Origin: Pseudanabaena sp. FACHB-1998
GTDB taxonomy: Bacteria; Cyanobacteriota; Cyanobacteriia; Pseudanabaenales; Pseudanabaenaceae
NCBI RefSeq assembly: GCF_014696355.1
Contig: NZ_JACJQA010000045.1
Span: 124,001 to 188,000, forward strand
Reading direction: 5' to 3'
DNA: 64,000 nucleotides
Shown here: positions 1 through 8,285 of the stretch, in pieces
Layout of the letters: every line of letters begins with the position of its first letter
Numbering within the stretch: the stretch's first letter is position 1
The notes under the pieces: generated by a model
Databases searched by the model: none
What the model was told of the DNA's origin: nothing
The model's input: the letters and a program-made list of their open reading frames with translations, nothing else
Program-made: the position numbers and the translations under genes

Positions 1-50
1 AAAGGAAGCAAAGTAAAATAACCAGTATAAATTAAAAGCCCCAAAGTGCC

Positions 51-1202
51 ATGTCTTATAGAATCAGCCCAACCGCATTAATTGAGACTCATTTTGGCAA
101 CATACGAGACCCCAGAGCATCGCACAGTATCGAACATAAGCTATTAGACATACTAATAATCAGCATTTGTGGAACAATTAGCGGAGCAAACGATTTTGCC
201 GCAATAGCAGAATATGGAAAATCAAAGGAGAACTGGCTAAAGACATTTTTGGAACTAGAAAATGGCATCCCATCGGCAGATACATTTGAGAGAATATTCG
301 CTCGACTGAAGCCAATAGAATTACAAAAATGTTTTATAGGATGGATGGAAGCAGTCCATAAGATAACAGACGGAGAATTGCTAAATATTGATGGTAAAAC
401 CTTGAGAGGAGCCAAGGAAGCAGGTAATTCTCGTAGTCTGATTCATATGGTGAGTGTTTGGTCAGCAACACAGCATTTGGTGCTAGGTCAAAAGCAAGTG
501 CATGAGAAATCAAATGAGATAACAGTGATCTCACCATTGCTAGAAATGTTGGCTATTCGAGGATGTTTGGTGAGTATCGATGCAATGGGATGCCAGAAAG
601 AAATAGCAAAAACGATCATTGAACAGGGAGGGGATTATGTATTAGCGCTCAAAGGTAATCAGGGTAATCTCTATGATGATGTACGGCAATTATTTACATC
701 CGCCCGTGTACAGGAATTTCATAATATCGAACATCAGTTCCACTCAACGATAGAAAAGGGACATGGGCGGATTGAGAAGAGAGCCTATTGGACTATGGGC
801 AATACAGAATTCCTTATTGGTGCAGAGAAATGGACAGGGTTGAAAAGTATTGGCATGGTTGAGTCAGAACGCAATGTGCAGGGAGTAGTTTCTATTGAAC
901 AGCGATACTATATTCTCAGTATTGACAGTGATGTTTACAGGTTCTCTCAAGCAGTTAGAAGTCATTGGAGTATTGAGAATCAACTGCATTGGATTCTTGA
1001 TGTTGCTTTTGATGAAGATGCTTCTCAATGTTGTCGAGGCTATAGTGCTGAAAACTTAGCTGTTATTCGTCATGTTGGCTTAAATTTACTTTCCCGTGAC
1101 AAAAAAACTAAAGTTGGAGTTAAGACTAAACGCCTTAAGGCTGGTTGGGATGACAACTATCTTAAGGATATCCTTGCTGCCTTAAACATAGTCTCCCTCT
1201 AG
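51..1202 (+). CDS. ISAs1-type (H-repeat-like) DDE transposase
   Basis: The 383-residue product has the layout of ISAs1-family transposases, which cut and rejoin DNA using a DDE active site. The N-terminal third contains the family-type segment around LDILIISICGTISGANDF. Candidate catalytic residues are D114 (in NIDGKTLRG), D177 (in VSIDAMGCQ) and E309 (in HWSIENQLHWILDV). The length is normal for the family and there is no internal stop, so the enzyme may be active. The left end of the element must lie before the window. The right end is probably near 1241, because the stretch 1219-1241 has the look of an ISAs1 terminal repeat; this is inference, since the other end cannot be seen. It abuts a MITE-like palindromic repeat that starts at 1244. 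Confidence 0.93.
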   Translation: MSYRISPTALIETHFGNIRDPRASHSIEHKLLDILIISICGTISGANDFAAIAEYGKSKENWLKTFLELENGIPSADTFERIFARLKPIELQKCFIGWMEAVHKITDGELLNIDGKTLRGAKEAGNSRSLIHMVSVWSATQHLVLGQKQVHEKSNEITVISPLLEMLAIRGCLVSIDAMGCQKEIAKTIIEQGGDYVLALKGNQGNLYDDVRQLFTSARVQEFHNIEHQFHSTIEKGHGRIEKRAYWTMGNTEFLIGAEKWTGLKSIGMVESERNVQGVVSIEQRYYILSIDSDVYRFSQAVRSHWSIENQLHWILDVAFDEDASQCCRGYSAENLAVIRHVGLNLLSRDKKTKVGVKTKRLKAGWDDNYLKDILAALNIVSL

Positions 1203-1243
1203 GCTTCACTATTTATTCATGAACGTGTGCGGTTGCCCTAGGT

Positions 1244-1357
1244 TATAGCTGTGGTCACTTGCATTAGGGCAAATCAAAACCCCAGAAGCGAGTTGCGGCG
1301 CGAAGCGCCGCAACTCGCTTCTGGGGTTTTGTCCTGCCAAGACTGACCATAGCTATA
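1244..1357. repeat. Family 1 MITE-like palindromic element, copy A
   Basis: The element starts TATAGCTGTGGTCACTTGCA and ends ACCATAGCTATA, so its ends are inverted repeats. Its centre, 1276-1330, is a perfect 26-bp stem around a GAA loop with the core GCGGCGCGAAGCGCCGC. The reverse complement of its left end recurs almost exactly at the right end of copy B (near 28038), and its left end recurs at 50445. No coding capacity is visible. It lies between the transposase right end and a sensor kinase gene. Confidence 0.8.
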
Positions 1358-1418
1358 GAATTGTGAATGGCTGAGGTCTATCATTGAGCATAATAGGGTT
1401 AATTCCAAGTAAAGCGCC

Positions 1419-4082
1419 ATGACCAATGCCAATCTGCCTCGCCGTGAAAGTTTAGTCAATCGTTTAATTTTTGGGCTGACCACTAGCACATCCTTGTTGG
1501 CTACGGCTACCTTGATTTTGCTGCTCCATATCCAGCAAGGCACACCTGAACTCGAAGCATTTACGACATGGTTGGCGATCGTGATTTTCTCGGCGGGCTT
1601 GGGGTCGGGGCTATTTGTTGCCATTTCCATTATTCGGAGTATTCAGCCTCCCCTAACTGAGCTAGCGGAAGCTGCGGAAGAAATATCGGCGGGGAATTTG
1701 GCGGCGCGATCGCAACTCAATCGTGCGGACGAAATTGGCGAATTTGCCAAGGTTTTTAATCGCATGGCGGCACATGTAGAGACCAAAACTGCTAACCTCG
1801 AAGCCCGTGACATTCAATATGCTTTGCAATCACTTGATCGCGTATTAGTTAATACTACCGATCAATACAAATTAATCAAGGCAAGCCTCGAAGAGATATG
1901 CAAGTTGACAGGCGCACAACTAGGCAGCATCTATCTCTGGCAAAATACATCGTCCCATCCCGAAGGCTGTCTCGTCCTTACTGCCGAATGGGGCTACAAA
2001 ACTAGTCAAGCCCTTACGGAAATTACCCTTGGGGAGGGCATTATTGGGCAAGCGGGACAACTAGAAGAAGCGATCGTTTGGGAAGGCGATCGCCTCAAAG
2101 GACAGACGTTAGTTTATCGGACTCCCGTTGGTGACCTCTTGCCCCAAAGTCTTTCGGCTTATCCACTGATGCTGCGAAGTAGCCTTGTGGGAGTGTTGTT
2201 TTTAGGCAGCCTTACGCCCCTGTCCGATCGCGGTAGGAATATCCTGCAATCCATCGGTCGTCGTCTTGCCACCGCCATTAGTAACGCCCAGAGCATTGAA
2301 ACGATCGCCCGTCAGCGCGAAGAACTTACGACCGTATTCGAGCAGCTTGCCGATGGCGTACTGCTCAGCGATCCCGCAGGACGAATTCTTAAAATTAATT
2401 CCGCAGGACGAAAAATCCTCAGCTTTAATTCAGGAAATCCTACGAATGGAGTCCCAGCTTCGCCCGTCATTGCTAAATCAATGGAAGAGATTGTCAAACA
2501 ATTTGACATCAGACATCAGGATGGCGAACCCGTGGATTTAGCGAATTTGGTAGTCTTTCGGGCGATGTCCACGGGTGAAGTGGTCGAAGATCAAGTGGTG
2601 CTGCGTCCTCCTGAAGGGAATGAAATTATTCTCAGTACTAAGGCGGCTCCCTTAGTCGGCACTGAGTCGGAATTGATCGGTAGCGTGATGATTTTGCGGG
2701 ATGTCACCGAACAGCGCTATCGCGATAAGGTGATGCAAGAAACCAACAAAATCATGATCGAGCAGCAAAAGCGGATGAGCATTTTGCAAAGGCTGACGAA
2801 CTTGATTAACCAGCAGTTGCAAGATCTTAACGTGCTTTTGGAATCAGTAGTAGAGGCGACCTGTGATGCGATTATGTGGACAGAAGTTTGCGTCTTGGTG
2901 CTGTACGAACCCAAGGAAAACAAGCTTAATCTCTCGGCTGCCAAGGGCTTACCCGCAGATTTTCCTTTAAAGGAATCCTTTGGTCTAGATTCACCAAACC
3001 TTGTCGCTCAGGTCTTTAAAGAAGGTATTCCCATCGAAATTAAATCAGGGGAATCCCTATTACTAGACGCATTAACAGTCAAGAGTGCTTTATGTGTACC
3101 GATTGAGTCCAATCGGTCGGGACGTTTGGGGGTGTTGGCGATCGGGCATTTGCAGCTAGAGCGAGCGAGTTCTCGCGAAGACTTAAATTTATTGGCTTCC
3201 TTTGGCATTCAAGCCGCGATCGCGATCGGTAATGCGCAATTAATCAACCAAATCGAAGCCCAAAATGCCCAATTATTGGAGGCAACCCAACTCAAGAGTC
3301 AGTTCCTCGCCAATATGAGCCATGAGTTGCGAACGCCGATGAATGCGATTATTGGCTTCTCGCAGGTGTTGTTACGCCAGCGTCGGGATGCCCTCTCCAC
3401 CAGTCAAGTTGACATGGTAGAGCGCATCCTTCGCAATGGCAAAAATCTGTTGGACTTGATTAATGACATTCTCGACCTCTCAAAAATTGAAGCAGGAAAA
3501 ATGGAAGCCCATCCTGAATTTTTCAATCTTGATGAACTAATTCACCATACCTGCGAAAGCCTACAACCTCTTGCTTCTATCAAATCTCTAAACTTTATAT
3601 TTAACAACCAGATTGGAACCTGTGCGATTTATCATGATTCCATTCGGATTAAACAGGTGATTACTAATTTAGTTTCTAATGCGATTAAGTTTACCGATAG
3701 CGGTGAGGTGATTGTCGAACTCAAATATGCTCAGGAAAACACAATAAATTTTGAGAATAAAAATAAAGAAAAGGACGCTTCGGAAGCGATCGCGCCTGAT
3801 AATGTTCTAAATGAAGATGCTCAAACTCCTTTTGCGGTTTCAAATATTCTCATTTCCGTTAAAGATACGGGTATTGGCATTGAGCCTGAGTTTCAGCGCA
3901 CGATTTTTGAGCAATTCCGCCAAGTCGATCAGTCTTCTACCCGCAAGCATGGTGGTACAGGTTTAGGTTTGGCGATTACGGAGCAGTTAGTTTTGTTGAT
4001 GGGCGGTACGATTTATGTAGAAAGTACAGTAAATCAAGGTTCTACCTTTACCGTGGAGTTACCACCAAAATTAAAACAATAA
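1419..4082 (+). CDS. Membrane sensor histidine kinase (HAMP-GAF-PAS-GAF-HisKA-HATPase)
   Basis: This 887-residue kinase should autophosphorylate on a histidine in response to an unknown signal and pass the phosphate to a response regulator. Two membrane segments (about 16-38 and 49-75) frame only a short external loop, so sensing is probably cytoplasmic. Then come HAMP (about 73-126), GAF (about 150-295), PAS (about 300-430), a second GAF (about 450-605) and the transmitter. H635 in the H box (NMSHELRTP) is the phosphorylation site; N754 lies in the N box and D816 in the G1 box (DTGIGI). An Asn/Glu-rich insert of about 35 residues separates the N and G1 boxes. Neither GAF shows an obvious chromophore cysteine motif that I would trust. 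There is no receiver domain. The stop codon is followed at once by a terminator hairpin. Confidence 0.88.
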   Translation: MTNANLPRRESLVNRLIFGLTTSTSLLATATLILLLHIQQGTPELEAFTTWLAIVIFSAGLGSGLFVAISIIRSIQPPLTELAEAAEEISAGNLAARSQLNRADEIGEFAKVFNRMAAHVETKTANLEARDIQYALQSLDRVLVNTTDQYKLIKASLEEICKLTGAQLGSIYLWQNTSSHPEGCLVLTAEWGYKTSQALTEITLGEGIIGQAGQLEEAIVWEGDRLKGQTLVYRTPVGDLLPQSLSAYPLMLRSSLVGVLFLGSLTPLSDRGRNILQSIGRRLATAISNAQSIETIARQREELTTVFEQLADGVLLSDPAGRILKINSAGRKILSFNSGNPTNGVPASPVIAKSMEEIVKQFDIRHQDGEPVDLANLVVFRAMSTGEVVEDQVVLRPPEGNEIILSTKAAPLVGTESELIGSVMILRDVTEQRYRDKVMQETNKIMIEQQKRMSILQRLTNLINQQLQDLNVLLESVVEATCDAIMWTEVCVLVLYEPKENKLNLSAAKGLPADFPLKESFGLDSPNLVAQVFKEGIPIEIKSGESLLLDALTVKSALCVPIESNRSGRLGVLAIGHLQLERASSREDLNLLASFGIQAAIAIGNAQLINQIEAQNAQLLEATQLKSQFLANMSHELRTPMNAIIGFSQVLLRQRRDALSTSQVDMVERILRNGKNLLDLINDILDLSKIEAGKMEAHPEFFNLDELIHHTCESLQPLASIKSLNFIFNNQIGTCAIYHDSIRIKQVITNLVSNAIKFTDSGEVIVELKYAQENTINFENKNKEKDASEAIAPDNVLNEDAQTPFAVSNILISVKDTGIGIEPEFQRTIFEQFRQVDQSSTRKHGGTGLGLAITEQLVLLMGGTIYVESTVNQGSTFTVELPPKLKQ

Positions 4083-4113
4083 AAAAGGGGCGGCGCATTG
4101 CGCCGCCCCTTTT
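4083..4113. terminator. Terminator-like hairpin directly after the kinase stop codon
   Basis: A perfect 14-bp stem with an ATT loop (GGGGCGGCGC-ATT-GCGCCGCCCC inside an A4/T4 frame) begins at the first base after the stop codon. The A and T runs on both sides would let it stop transcription from either strand. Confidence 0.8.
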
Positions 4114-4209
4114 CCAGTACAAAACAAAAACCAAAAAGTGAGTTGCGGCGCGAAGCGCCGCAACTCGCTTTTTGGTTTTTATGTCCTAAGCAAAACTTAC
4201 ATTGCTATA
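4114..4209. repeat. Family 1 MITE-like palindromic element, subfamily copy
   Basis: Contains the palindrome 4126-4180 with the same core as copy A (GCGGCGCGAAGCGCCGC) but outer arms AAAAACCAAAAAG / CTTTTTGGTTTTT; one G-T wobble interrupts the stem. The right end TCCTAAGCAAAACTTACATT GCTATA recurs at 48799-48823, and the left end CCAGTACAAA recurs at 48732. It lies between the convergent kinase and gcvH genes, just past the gcvH stop. Confidence 0.72.
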
Positions 4210-4217
4210 TAAGAGAA

Positions 4218-4604
4218 TTAATGTCCTTCAACTGTGCTGCTATATTCGCTAGCGGACAAAGTACCGTCTAGTTCCGATACATCATTGATATTCACTTTAA
4301 TCAACCAAGACTTTCCATAGGGATCATCTCCAATATTTTCGGGATCATCCATGAGGGCAGTATTTACATCGACCACAGTTCCCGTTAGGGGTGCATAGAT
4401 ATCTTCGACGGCTTTGACAGATTCAATTGTGCCGAAGGTTTGCCCCTTTTCTACGGATGCCCCTACCTCTGGTAGATCGAGGAAGACAATATCTCCAAGC
4501 TGATCGATCGCAAAGGCAGTAATGCCCAAGGTGGCGATGTCCCCTTCAAGCCGAATGTATTCGTGAGAGTTGGTATATCTTAGGTCTTCAGGATATTCAA
4601 ACAT
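4218..4604 (-). CDS. gcvH: Glycine cleavage system H protein
   Basis: GcvH carries the lipoyl-bound aminomethyl group between the P, T and L proteins of the glycine cleavage system, which in cyanobacteria works in photorespiratory glycine breakdown. The 128-residue length is normal. K64 in GTIESVKAVEDIYAP is the lipoylated lysine. The N terminus MFEYPEDLRYTNSHEYIR matches the family, so the ATG at 4604 is the likely start. No gcvP or gcvT is next to it and I saw no glycine riboswitch upstream. glcD, another photorespiratory gene, lies 21 kb away in the same window. Confidence 0.96.
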   Translation of the reverse strand: MFEYPEDLRYTNSHEYIRLEGDIATLGITAFAIDQLGDIVFLDLPEVGASVEKGQTFGTIESVKAVEDIYAPLTGTVVDVNTALMDDPENIGDDPYGKSWLIKVNINDVSELDGTLSASEYSSTVEGH

Positions 4605-4647
4605 CTGGATATTTTGTCCTTTTTGGTATTAAGCAAATCCTACTAAT

Positions 4648-4684
4648 AAATAGAGGGGCGACGCTCAGCATTGTCACTCTATTT
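4648..4684 (-). terminator. Imperfect hairpin after the terC gene
   Basis: The arms AAATAGAG and CTCTATTT enclose a partly paired GC-rich loop. It lies just beyond the stop of the minus-strand membrane gene and before gcvH, so it probably separates their transcripts. It is weaker than most hairpins here. Confidence 0.4.
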
Positions 4685-4691
4685 ATAATTC

Positions 4692-5390
4692 TTATACTTC
4701 TTCATTAACGGCTTCTCGATTAGAAAATCCCCAGAGAAATACTAATCCAATACAGCTCAGCATTAACCACTCAGGCGGAACCAGACTATCCGAAAATACT
4801 TTAATGAATAAGCGTAAACCCACTAGCAAAACTATTAAATAACCTGCCGATTCGAGATGCGTATATATGGCTAGCCACTTGATAAATAATCCTGCTAAAA
4901 AGCGGAGGGCAATAATTCCTGCAACGCCCCCGATCAGGACTAACCAAGTTTCCTGTGCGACAGCTACGGCTGCGGTTACACTGTCGAGCGAAAAGGCTAA
5001 ATCTGTGAGGGAAACTAGGGCTACTACTTGCCACAATTTATCCGCCATTTTGACGGGATGTTTGGCATCATGCTCATCTTGCGATTTTTGCAAGAAAAAT
5101 TTGCCTGATAGCCATAGCAAATATAGGGAACCTGCGAGTTCAAATTGCCAATATTTAATTACCCATGTTGCGGTAAAAATTAGTACCACTCGGAGGACGA
5201 ATGCGCCAATTAAGCCATAACGAAGCGCCCATTCCTCTTGCTTTGGATCTGGAAGACTTCGCACGATCGCTGCAAGGGCGATCGCATTATCCGCCGACAG
5301 AATTGCCTCTAGCAGAATTAACACCCCCAAAATGGGGATGACTTCGACCCGAAAGGAGGAAGCATTCGTCTCTAAAAACTGCTCGAACAT
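4692..5390 (-). CDS. TerC family integral membrane protein
   Basis: The 232-residue protein is almost wholly membrane segments and has the two TerC-family signature stretches, SADNAIALA near residues 29-37 and SLTDLAFSLDSVTA near 126-140, whose acidic residues are thought to line a metal path. TerC proteins are linked to tellurite resistance and, in several bacteria, to export or loading of manganese; substrate here is inference. The C-terminal part matches the family through a last membrane helix (about 208-223) and a short acidic tail. It is followed by gcvH on the same strand with an 87-bp gap and a weak hairpin, so it is probably not in one operon with it. Confidence 0.87.
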   Translation of the reverse strand: MFEQFLETNASSFRVEVIPILGVLILLEAILSADNAIALAAIVRSLPDPKQEEWALRYGLIGAFVLRVVLIFTATWVIKYWQFELAGSLYLLWLSGKFFLQKSQDEHDAKHPVKMADKLWQVVALVSLTDLAFSLDSVTAAVAVAQETWLVLIGGVAGIIALRFLAGLFIKWLAIYTHLESAGYLIVLLVGLRLFIKVFSDSLVPPEWLMLSCIGLVFLWGFSNREAVNEEV

Positions 5391-5453
5391 TCAGCACGAT
5401 CCATAACAAAATGACAACAAAACACTACCAGTATACAAAAGCTTAAGCCCTAA

Positions 5454-5555
5454 TACCAATTCACAAAAGTGTTGCCCCACTTTCGTGGATTAAAAAAACA
5501 AACCCAGCAAGGGTTTTCAAAGCAAGAAATAGCGCAGCCATTTCTTGCTTTGGTG
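5454..5555. repeat. Family 2 MITE-like element, full-length copy
   Basis: A 102-bp element with ends TACCAATT and TTTGGTG. It contains two hairpin modules: CACAAAAGTG..CCACTTTCGTG, and AAGCAAGAAATagcgcagcc ATTTCTTGCTT. They are joined by a linker AAACAAACCCAGCAAGGG. Read on this strand it aligns end to end with the reverse complement of 30757-30857. The second stem differs from that copy by changes on both arms that keep it paired. It lies in the divergent gap between terC and a pentapeptide-repeat gene. Confidence 0.75.
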
Positions 5556-5683
5556 TTAATTAAACATATCGGCGCGAAGCATTAATAATCCTTACTTTTG
5601 TTTTTATTACATTTTGCTGTGTTGTAGGGATAGTTCGTGTGATAACTATTAGTAAGGGATTGCTAAAATTTAGGTACTTTCTC

Positions 5684-6346
5684 ATGAAGTCAACAGTCTT
5701 TACTTATTCCGTGACAGCGATCGCTGGTTCTTTGCTGGCTAGCGCGATCGTCGCTAGCGTGACCTCGAGCGCCCAAGCACAAAATGCCGAACATCTTCAA
5801 AGCCTTTTAACCAATCGCACTTGTCAACGATGCGTGTTGACGGAAATTGATGCAAAGGGCGCAGATTTACGCGAATCATTTCTGGATGTAGCTGATTTGC
5901 GAAAGAGCACACTCTCTGGCGCAATATTAGCTTTCAGTACAATGTATTATGCGGATTTTCGGGGCGCTGATCTTAGTAACTCTGACCTACGAAATACTTT
6001 TTTCATTCACAGTGACCTCATCCAAGCTAATTTGTCTGGGACAAATGCTCGTAATAGTCGTTGGAAATACGCTGACCTCACCGACGCTAATTTGCAAAAT
6101 GCCAATTTGATCGATATTGAGCTAGTCCATGCCAAGCTCAACCGCGCGGATTTGAGTAACGCCTCTCTCCGTAACGCTAGCCTCTATGGGGCAGATTTGA
6201 CAGGAGCCAACCTCAAGGGAGCGGATCTTTATCGTGCGGACTTGACCAATGCGATTGTCACCAATGTCGATCTTAGCCAAGCTAATCTTTGCCGTGCGAC
6301 GATGCCCGACGGCAAGATTTCGATGCAAGGCTGTGGCATGAAATAG
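5684..6346 (+). CDS. Exported pentapeptide-repeat protein
   Basis: The product, 220 residues from the ATG at 5684, has a signal peptide (MKSTVFTYSVTAIAGSLLAS with cleavage probably after AQA). After a CQRC motif near residues 47-50 it becomes a run of A(D/N)LXX repeats (such as GADLRES, DADLTGANLKGADLYRAD), which fold as a right-handed beta-solenoid. The target compartment is the periplasm or thylakoid lumen; the function of such proteins is mostly unknown in cyanobacteria. A GTG at 5639 would add 15 residues in front of the signal peptide and fits less well. The gene ends about 20 bp before a pair of palindromes. Confidence 0.85.
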   Translation: MKSTVFTYSVTAIAGSLLASAIVASVTSSAQAQNAEHLQSLLTNRTCQRCVLTEIDAKGADLRESFLDVADLRKSTLSGAILAFSTMYYADFRGADLSNSDLRNTFFIHSDLIQANLSGTNARNSRWKYADLTDANLQNANLIDIELVHAKLNRADLSNASLRNASLYGADLTGANLKGADLYRADLTNAIVTNVDLSQANLCRATMPDGKISMQGCGMK

Positions 6347-6363
6347 CCTTTAGCAAATAATTA

Positions 6364-6455
6364 CACCAAATTAAGAAATGGCATAGCCATTTCTTAATTT
6401 AAAAACCAAGAAGTAGTAGTGCAGCGCTTTGCGCCGCACTACTACTTCTTGGTTT
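6364..6455. repeat. Tandem palindromes between the pentapeptide and MFS genes
   Basis: Two hairpins in a row. The first, 6368-6400, has a 15-bp stem (AAATTAAGAAATGGC / GCCATTTCTTAATTT) and starts with CACCAAATT, like a half copy of family 2. The second, 6403-6455, has arms AAACCAAGAAGTAGTAGTGC / GCACTACTACTTCTTGGTTT around GCGCTTTGCGC with one mismatch. Either could end transcription of the upstream gene. Confidence 0.7.
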
Positions 6456-6502
6456 AGAAGAGCTTAGCTACACTTGGCAGCATTAGTAGGAGGAAATCTG
6501 GT

Positions 6503-7741
6503 ATGGCGATCGCCCCTAATTCGGACTCAAATCAAATTAAATGGCTACAGGTATGGAGCTTGGCTTCAGTGCAGGGAGCCATATCTCTGACTTGGATTGC
6601 CTATGCGGCATATTTGCCGAAGTTTATCGAACAGGTCTTTGCCTATCCTCCAAGTCAAGCTCAACAATTTGCTGCCTTGATATTAGTGATCGAAAGCGCG
6701 ATCGCGGTAATTGTGGAACCATTATTTGGAGGTCTGTCCGATCGCTGGCAGCGTTGGTATAGCACCCGAATGCCCTTTATTATTGCAGGGGCGATCGGCT
6801 CTACCGCCATATTTATTGGCTTACCATCGGTGGTAATTTTTGGGGGCGCAAATGAAATTACTCGTCTGATTTTGCCCAGTTTGGCGATTCTTTGGGCGAT
6901 GGTCATGGCGACCTTTCGTAGCCCCGTGATTTGTTTGCTGGGGATATTTGCGGGAGCGACTCAATTGCCACTGGCGGGAAGTGTTTTGACCCTAGTTGGT
7001 GGATTTGTGAGTTCTATTCGTCCTTTGGCAACTGGTTTTATTTTAAGTTTGGGCGCTCCGATCACTTTTACGATCGCCTCAATTACTCTGCTGGCGGCTG
7101 TAGCGGGCTTACGAAGCGCCATGCTCCATATTCCCAAAAATCTTGCTCCCGATTTTGATGAAAAAGAACCACTGCCCATTCTTCAATCCCTGCCTAATTT
7201 AGCGATTGTGATGCTGGTGGGCGCAGCGATCGGCTTAGGACTGAGGCTCTTGATGGGGGACGTTGTGCCACGTACCTTTAAAACGGAATTAGTAAATTTT
7301 ACGGGCTTTCCCTTTGAAATATTAATGGGAACTGCTTTTATTACTCAAGCTCTCCTTGCAATCTTTACGGGTAGACTCTCTAAACTGATTGATAATCGTC
7401 GTTTAATGATGTTTAGTTTGGGAGGACTTGCCGTAGGGCTAGCATTGCTAACAACTGGTTCTGGCGCGATCGCCAGCATCGTGATTATTATTTGGATGAT
7501 GTTCTGCTTGAGTGCAGTGAATAATGGCATGGTTGCCTTTGCCCTAACAATGGTTTCCAAGTCTTTAAGTGGTTTGTCTATAGGAACTTTTTTTGGTGGT
7601 TTGTCAGGGGCGATCGCCATTTTTGGTTGTCTAGTTCCCAAATCTAACGATATGCTTTCACTTACAACTGCGACCATAGGCGCGGCAATCTGCTTTGTAG
7701 TGGCAGGTATAGGCATTGGTGCTGGGGGATTAGTTAAGTAA
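6503..7741 (+). CDS. Major facilitator superfamily-type transporter
   Basis: The 412-residue protein is hydrophobic throughout, with about twelve likely membrane segments. The loop FGGLSDRWQRWYSTRMPFI near residues 75-93 fits the conserved cytoplasmic loop between helices 2 and 3 of MFS carriers (G-x-L-S-D-R-x-x-R...R), and the second half has a related segment FTGRLSKLIDNRR. It should be a secondary transporter in the plasma membrane; the substrate cannot be told from the sequence. A strong ribosome binding site, AGGAGG, lies about 10 bases before the ATG and fixes the start. No operon partner is visible. Confidence 0.8.
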   Translation: MAIAPNSDSNQIKWLQVWSLASVQGAISLTWIAYAAYLPKFIEQVFAYPPSQAQQFAALILVIESAIAVIVEPLFGGLSDRWQRWYSTRMPFIIAGAIGSTAIFIGLPSVVIFGGANEITRLILPSLAILWAMVMATFRSPVICLLGIFAGATQLPLAGSVLTLVGGFVSSIRPLATGFILSLGAPITFTIASITLLAAVAGLRSAMLHIPKNLAPDFDEKEPLPILQSLPNLAIVMLVGAAIGLGLRLLMGDVVPRTFKTELVNFTGFPFEILMGTAFITQALLAIFTGRLSKLIDNRRLMMFSLGGLAVGLALLTTGSGAIASIVIIIWMMFCLSAVNNGMVAFALTMVSKSLSGLSIGTFFGGLSGAIAIFGCLVPKSNDMLSLTTATIGAAICFVVAGIGIGAGGLVK

Positions 7742-8066
7742 CCATGTAAGCAATGTAGGCTACTTTTTTGGCGAATGAGAAGGTACGGAGTTTTGCAGAG
7801 ATGAGTGCGTGAAGTTTTTGAGAAAATATAATGAAGCAATAGTATTTTATTTCAAGTTTAGAAGTTTGAGATGGAAGCAATTACTATTAATGTTGATAAG
7901 GATGTGGCTCAGTCTTAAATATTTTATAAATTAGGCTTTGTTGGTGGATAGATCTGGAACAAAGCGAATTATTTTTTTGCTCTTCATCTGAATAGTGTTT
8001 GATTTTGGCGATCAATATTTTTAAAGTAATCATTTTAATTTTCTCTAATGGTTATTTATTTAGTTC
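7742..8066. other. Gap of about 325 bp with a possible gene remnant
   Basis: An AT-rich stretch between the transporter and a toxin-antitoxin pair. It holds the short frame at 7871-7918 listed separately. I see no strong hairpin, RNA gene or longer frame in the rest. Confidence 0.5.
7871..7918 (+). pseudogene. Possible truncated antitoxin remnant
   Basis: The frame reads MEAITINVDKDVAQS and then stops. This resembles the first residues of small cyanobacterial antitoxin-like proteins that begin MxAITINVD. The rest of such a gene is missing, and what follows is not open. It lies next to an intact toxin-antitoxin pair on the other strand. A chance match is possible. Confidence 0.3.
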
Positions 8067-8285
8067 TTAATCAGTTAGGGAATCCAATTTATCAAGTAGT
8101 TTTAGCCCGACCGCCCGATCGCCTTTAGCCGCTAACAGTTTAAATCTGGTATGGGTATCAAATTCGACAAGGGCGATCGTTGAAAGTTCTTCAATTAGCT
8201 TATTGATACTCAAGCCTTGACTCTCTGCGAGTTTTTTTAGTCTAAGGTGTTTGTCGTCTGGTAAGCGAATAGTTAAGGTTGCCAT
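8067..8285 (-). CDS. Ribbon-helix-helix-type antitoxin
   Basis: A 72-residue protein that opens with a beta strand (MATLTIRLPD) and then two helices (KHLRLKKLAESQGLSINKLIEE), the pattern of ribbon-helix-helix DNA-binding proteins. It overlaps the upstream PIN gene by 13 bp, so translation is probably coupled. By analogy it binds the PIN toxin and represses the shared promoter. The toxin-first order is the reverse of the more usual one. Confidence 0.75.
   Translation of the reverse strand: MATLTIRLPDDKHLRLKKLAESQGLSINKLIEELSTIALVEFDTHTRFKLLAAKGDRAVGLKLLDKLDSLTD

Noticed and set aside
1276-1330. CRISPR-like repeat, considered because of strong palindromes in many gaps
   Set aside because: The palindromes are scattered one by one over the window and are not spaced by regular unique spacers.
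4605-4691. Glycine riboswitch upstream of gcvH
   Set aside because: The gap is only 87 bp, holds a weak terminator hairpin of terC and shows no tandem aptamer-like pattern.
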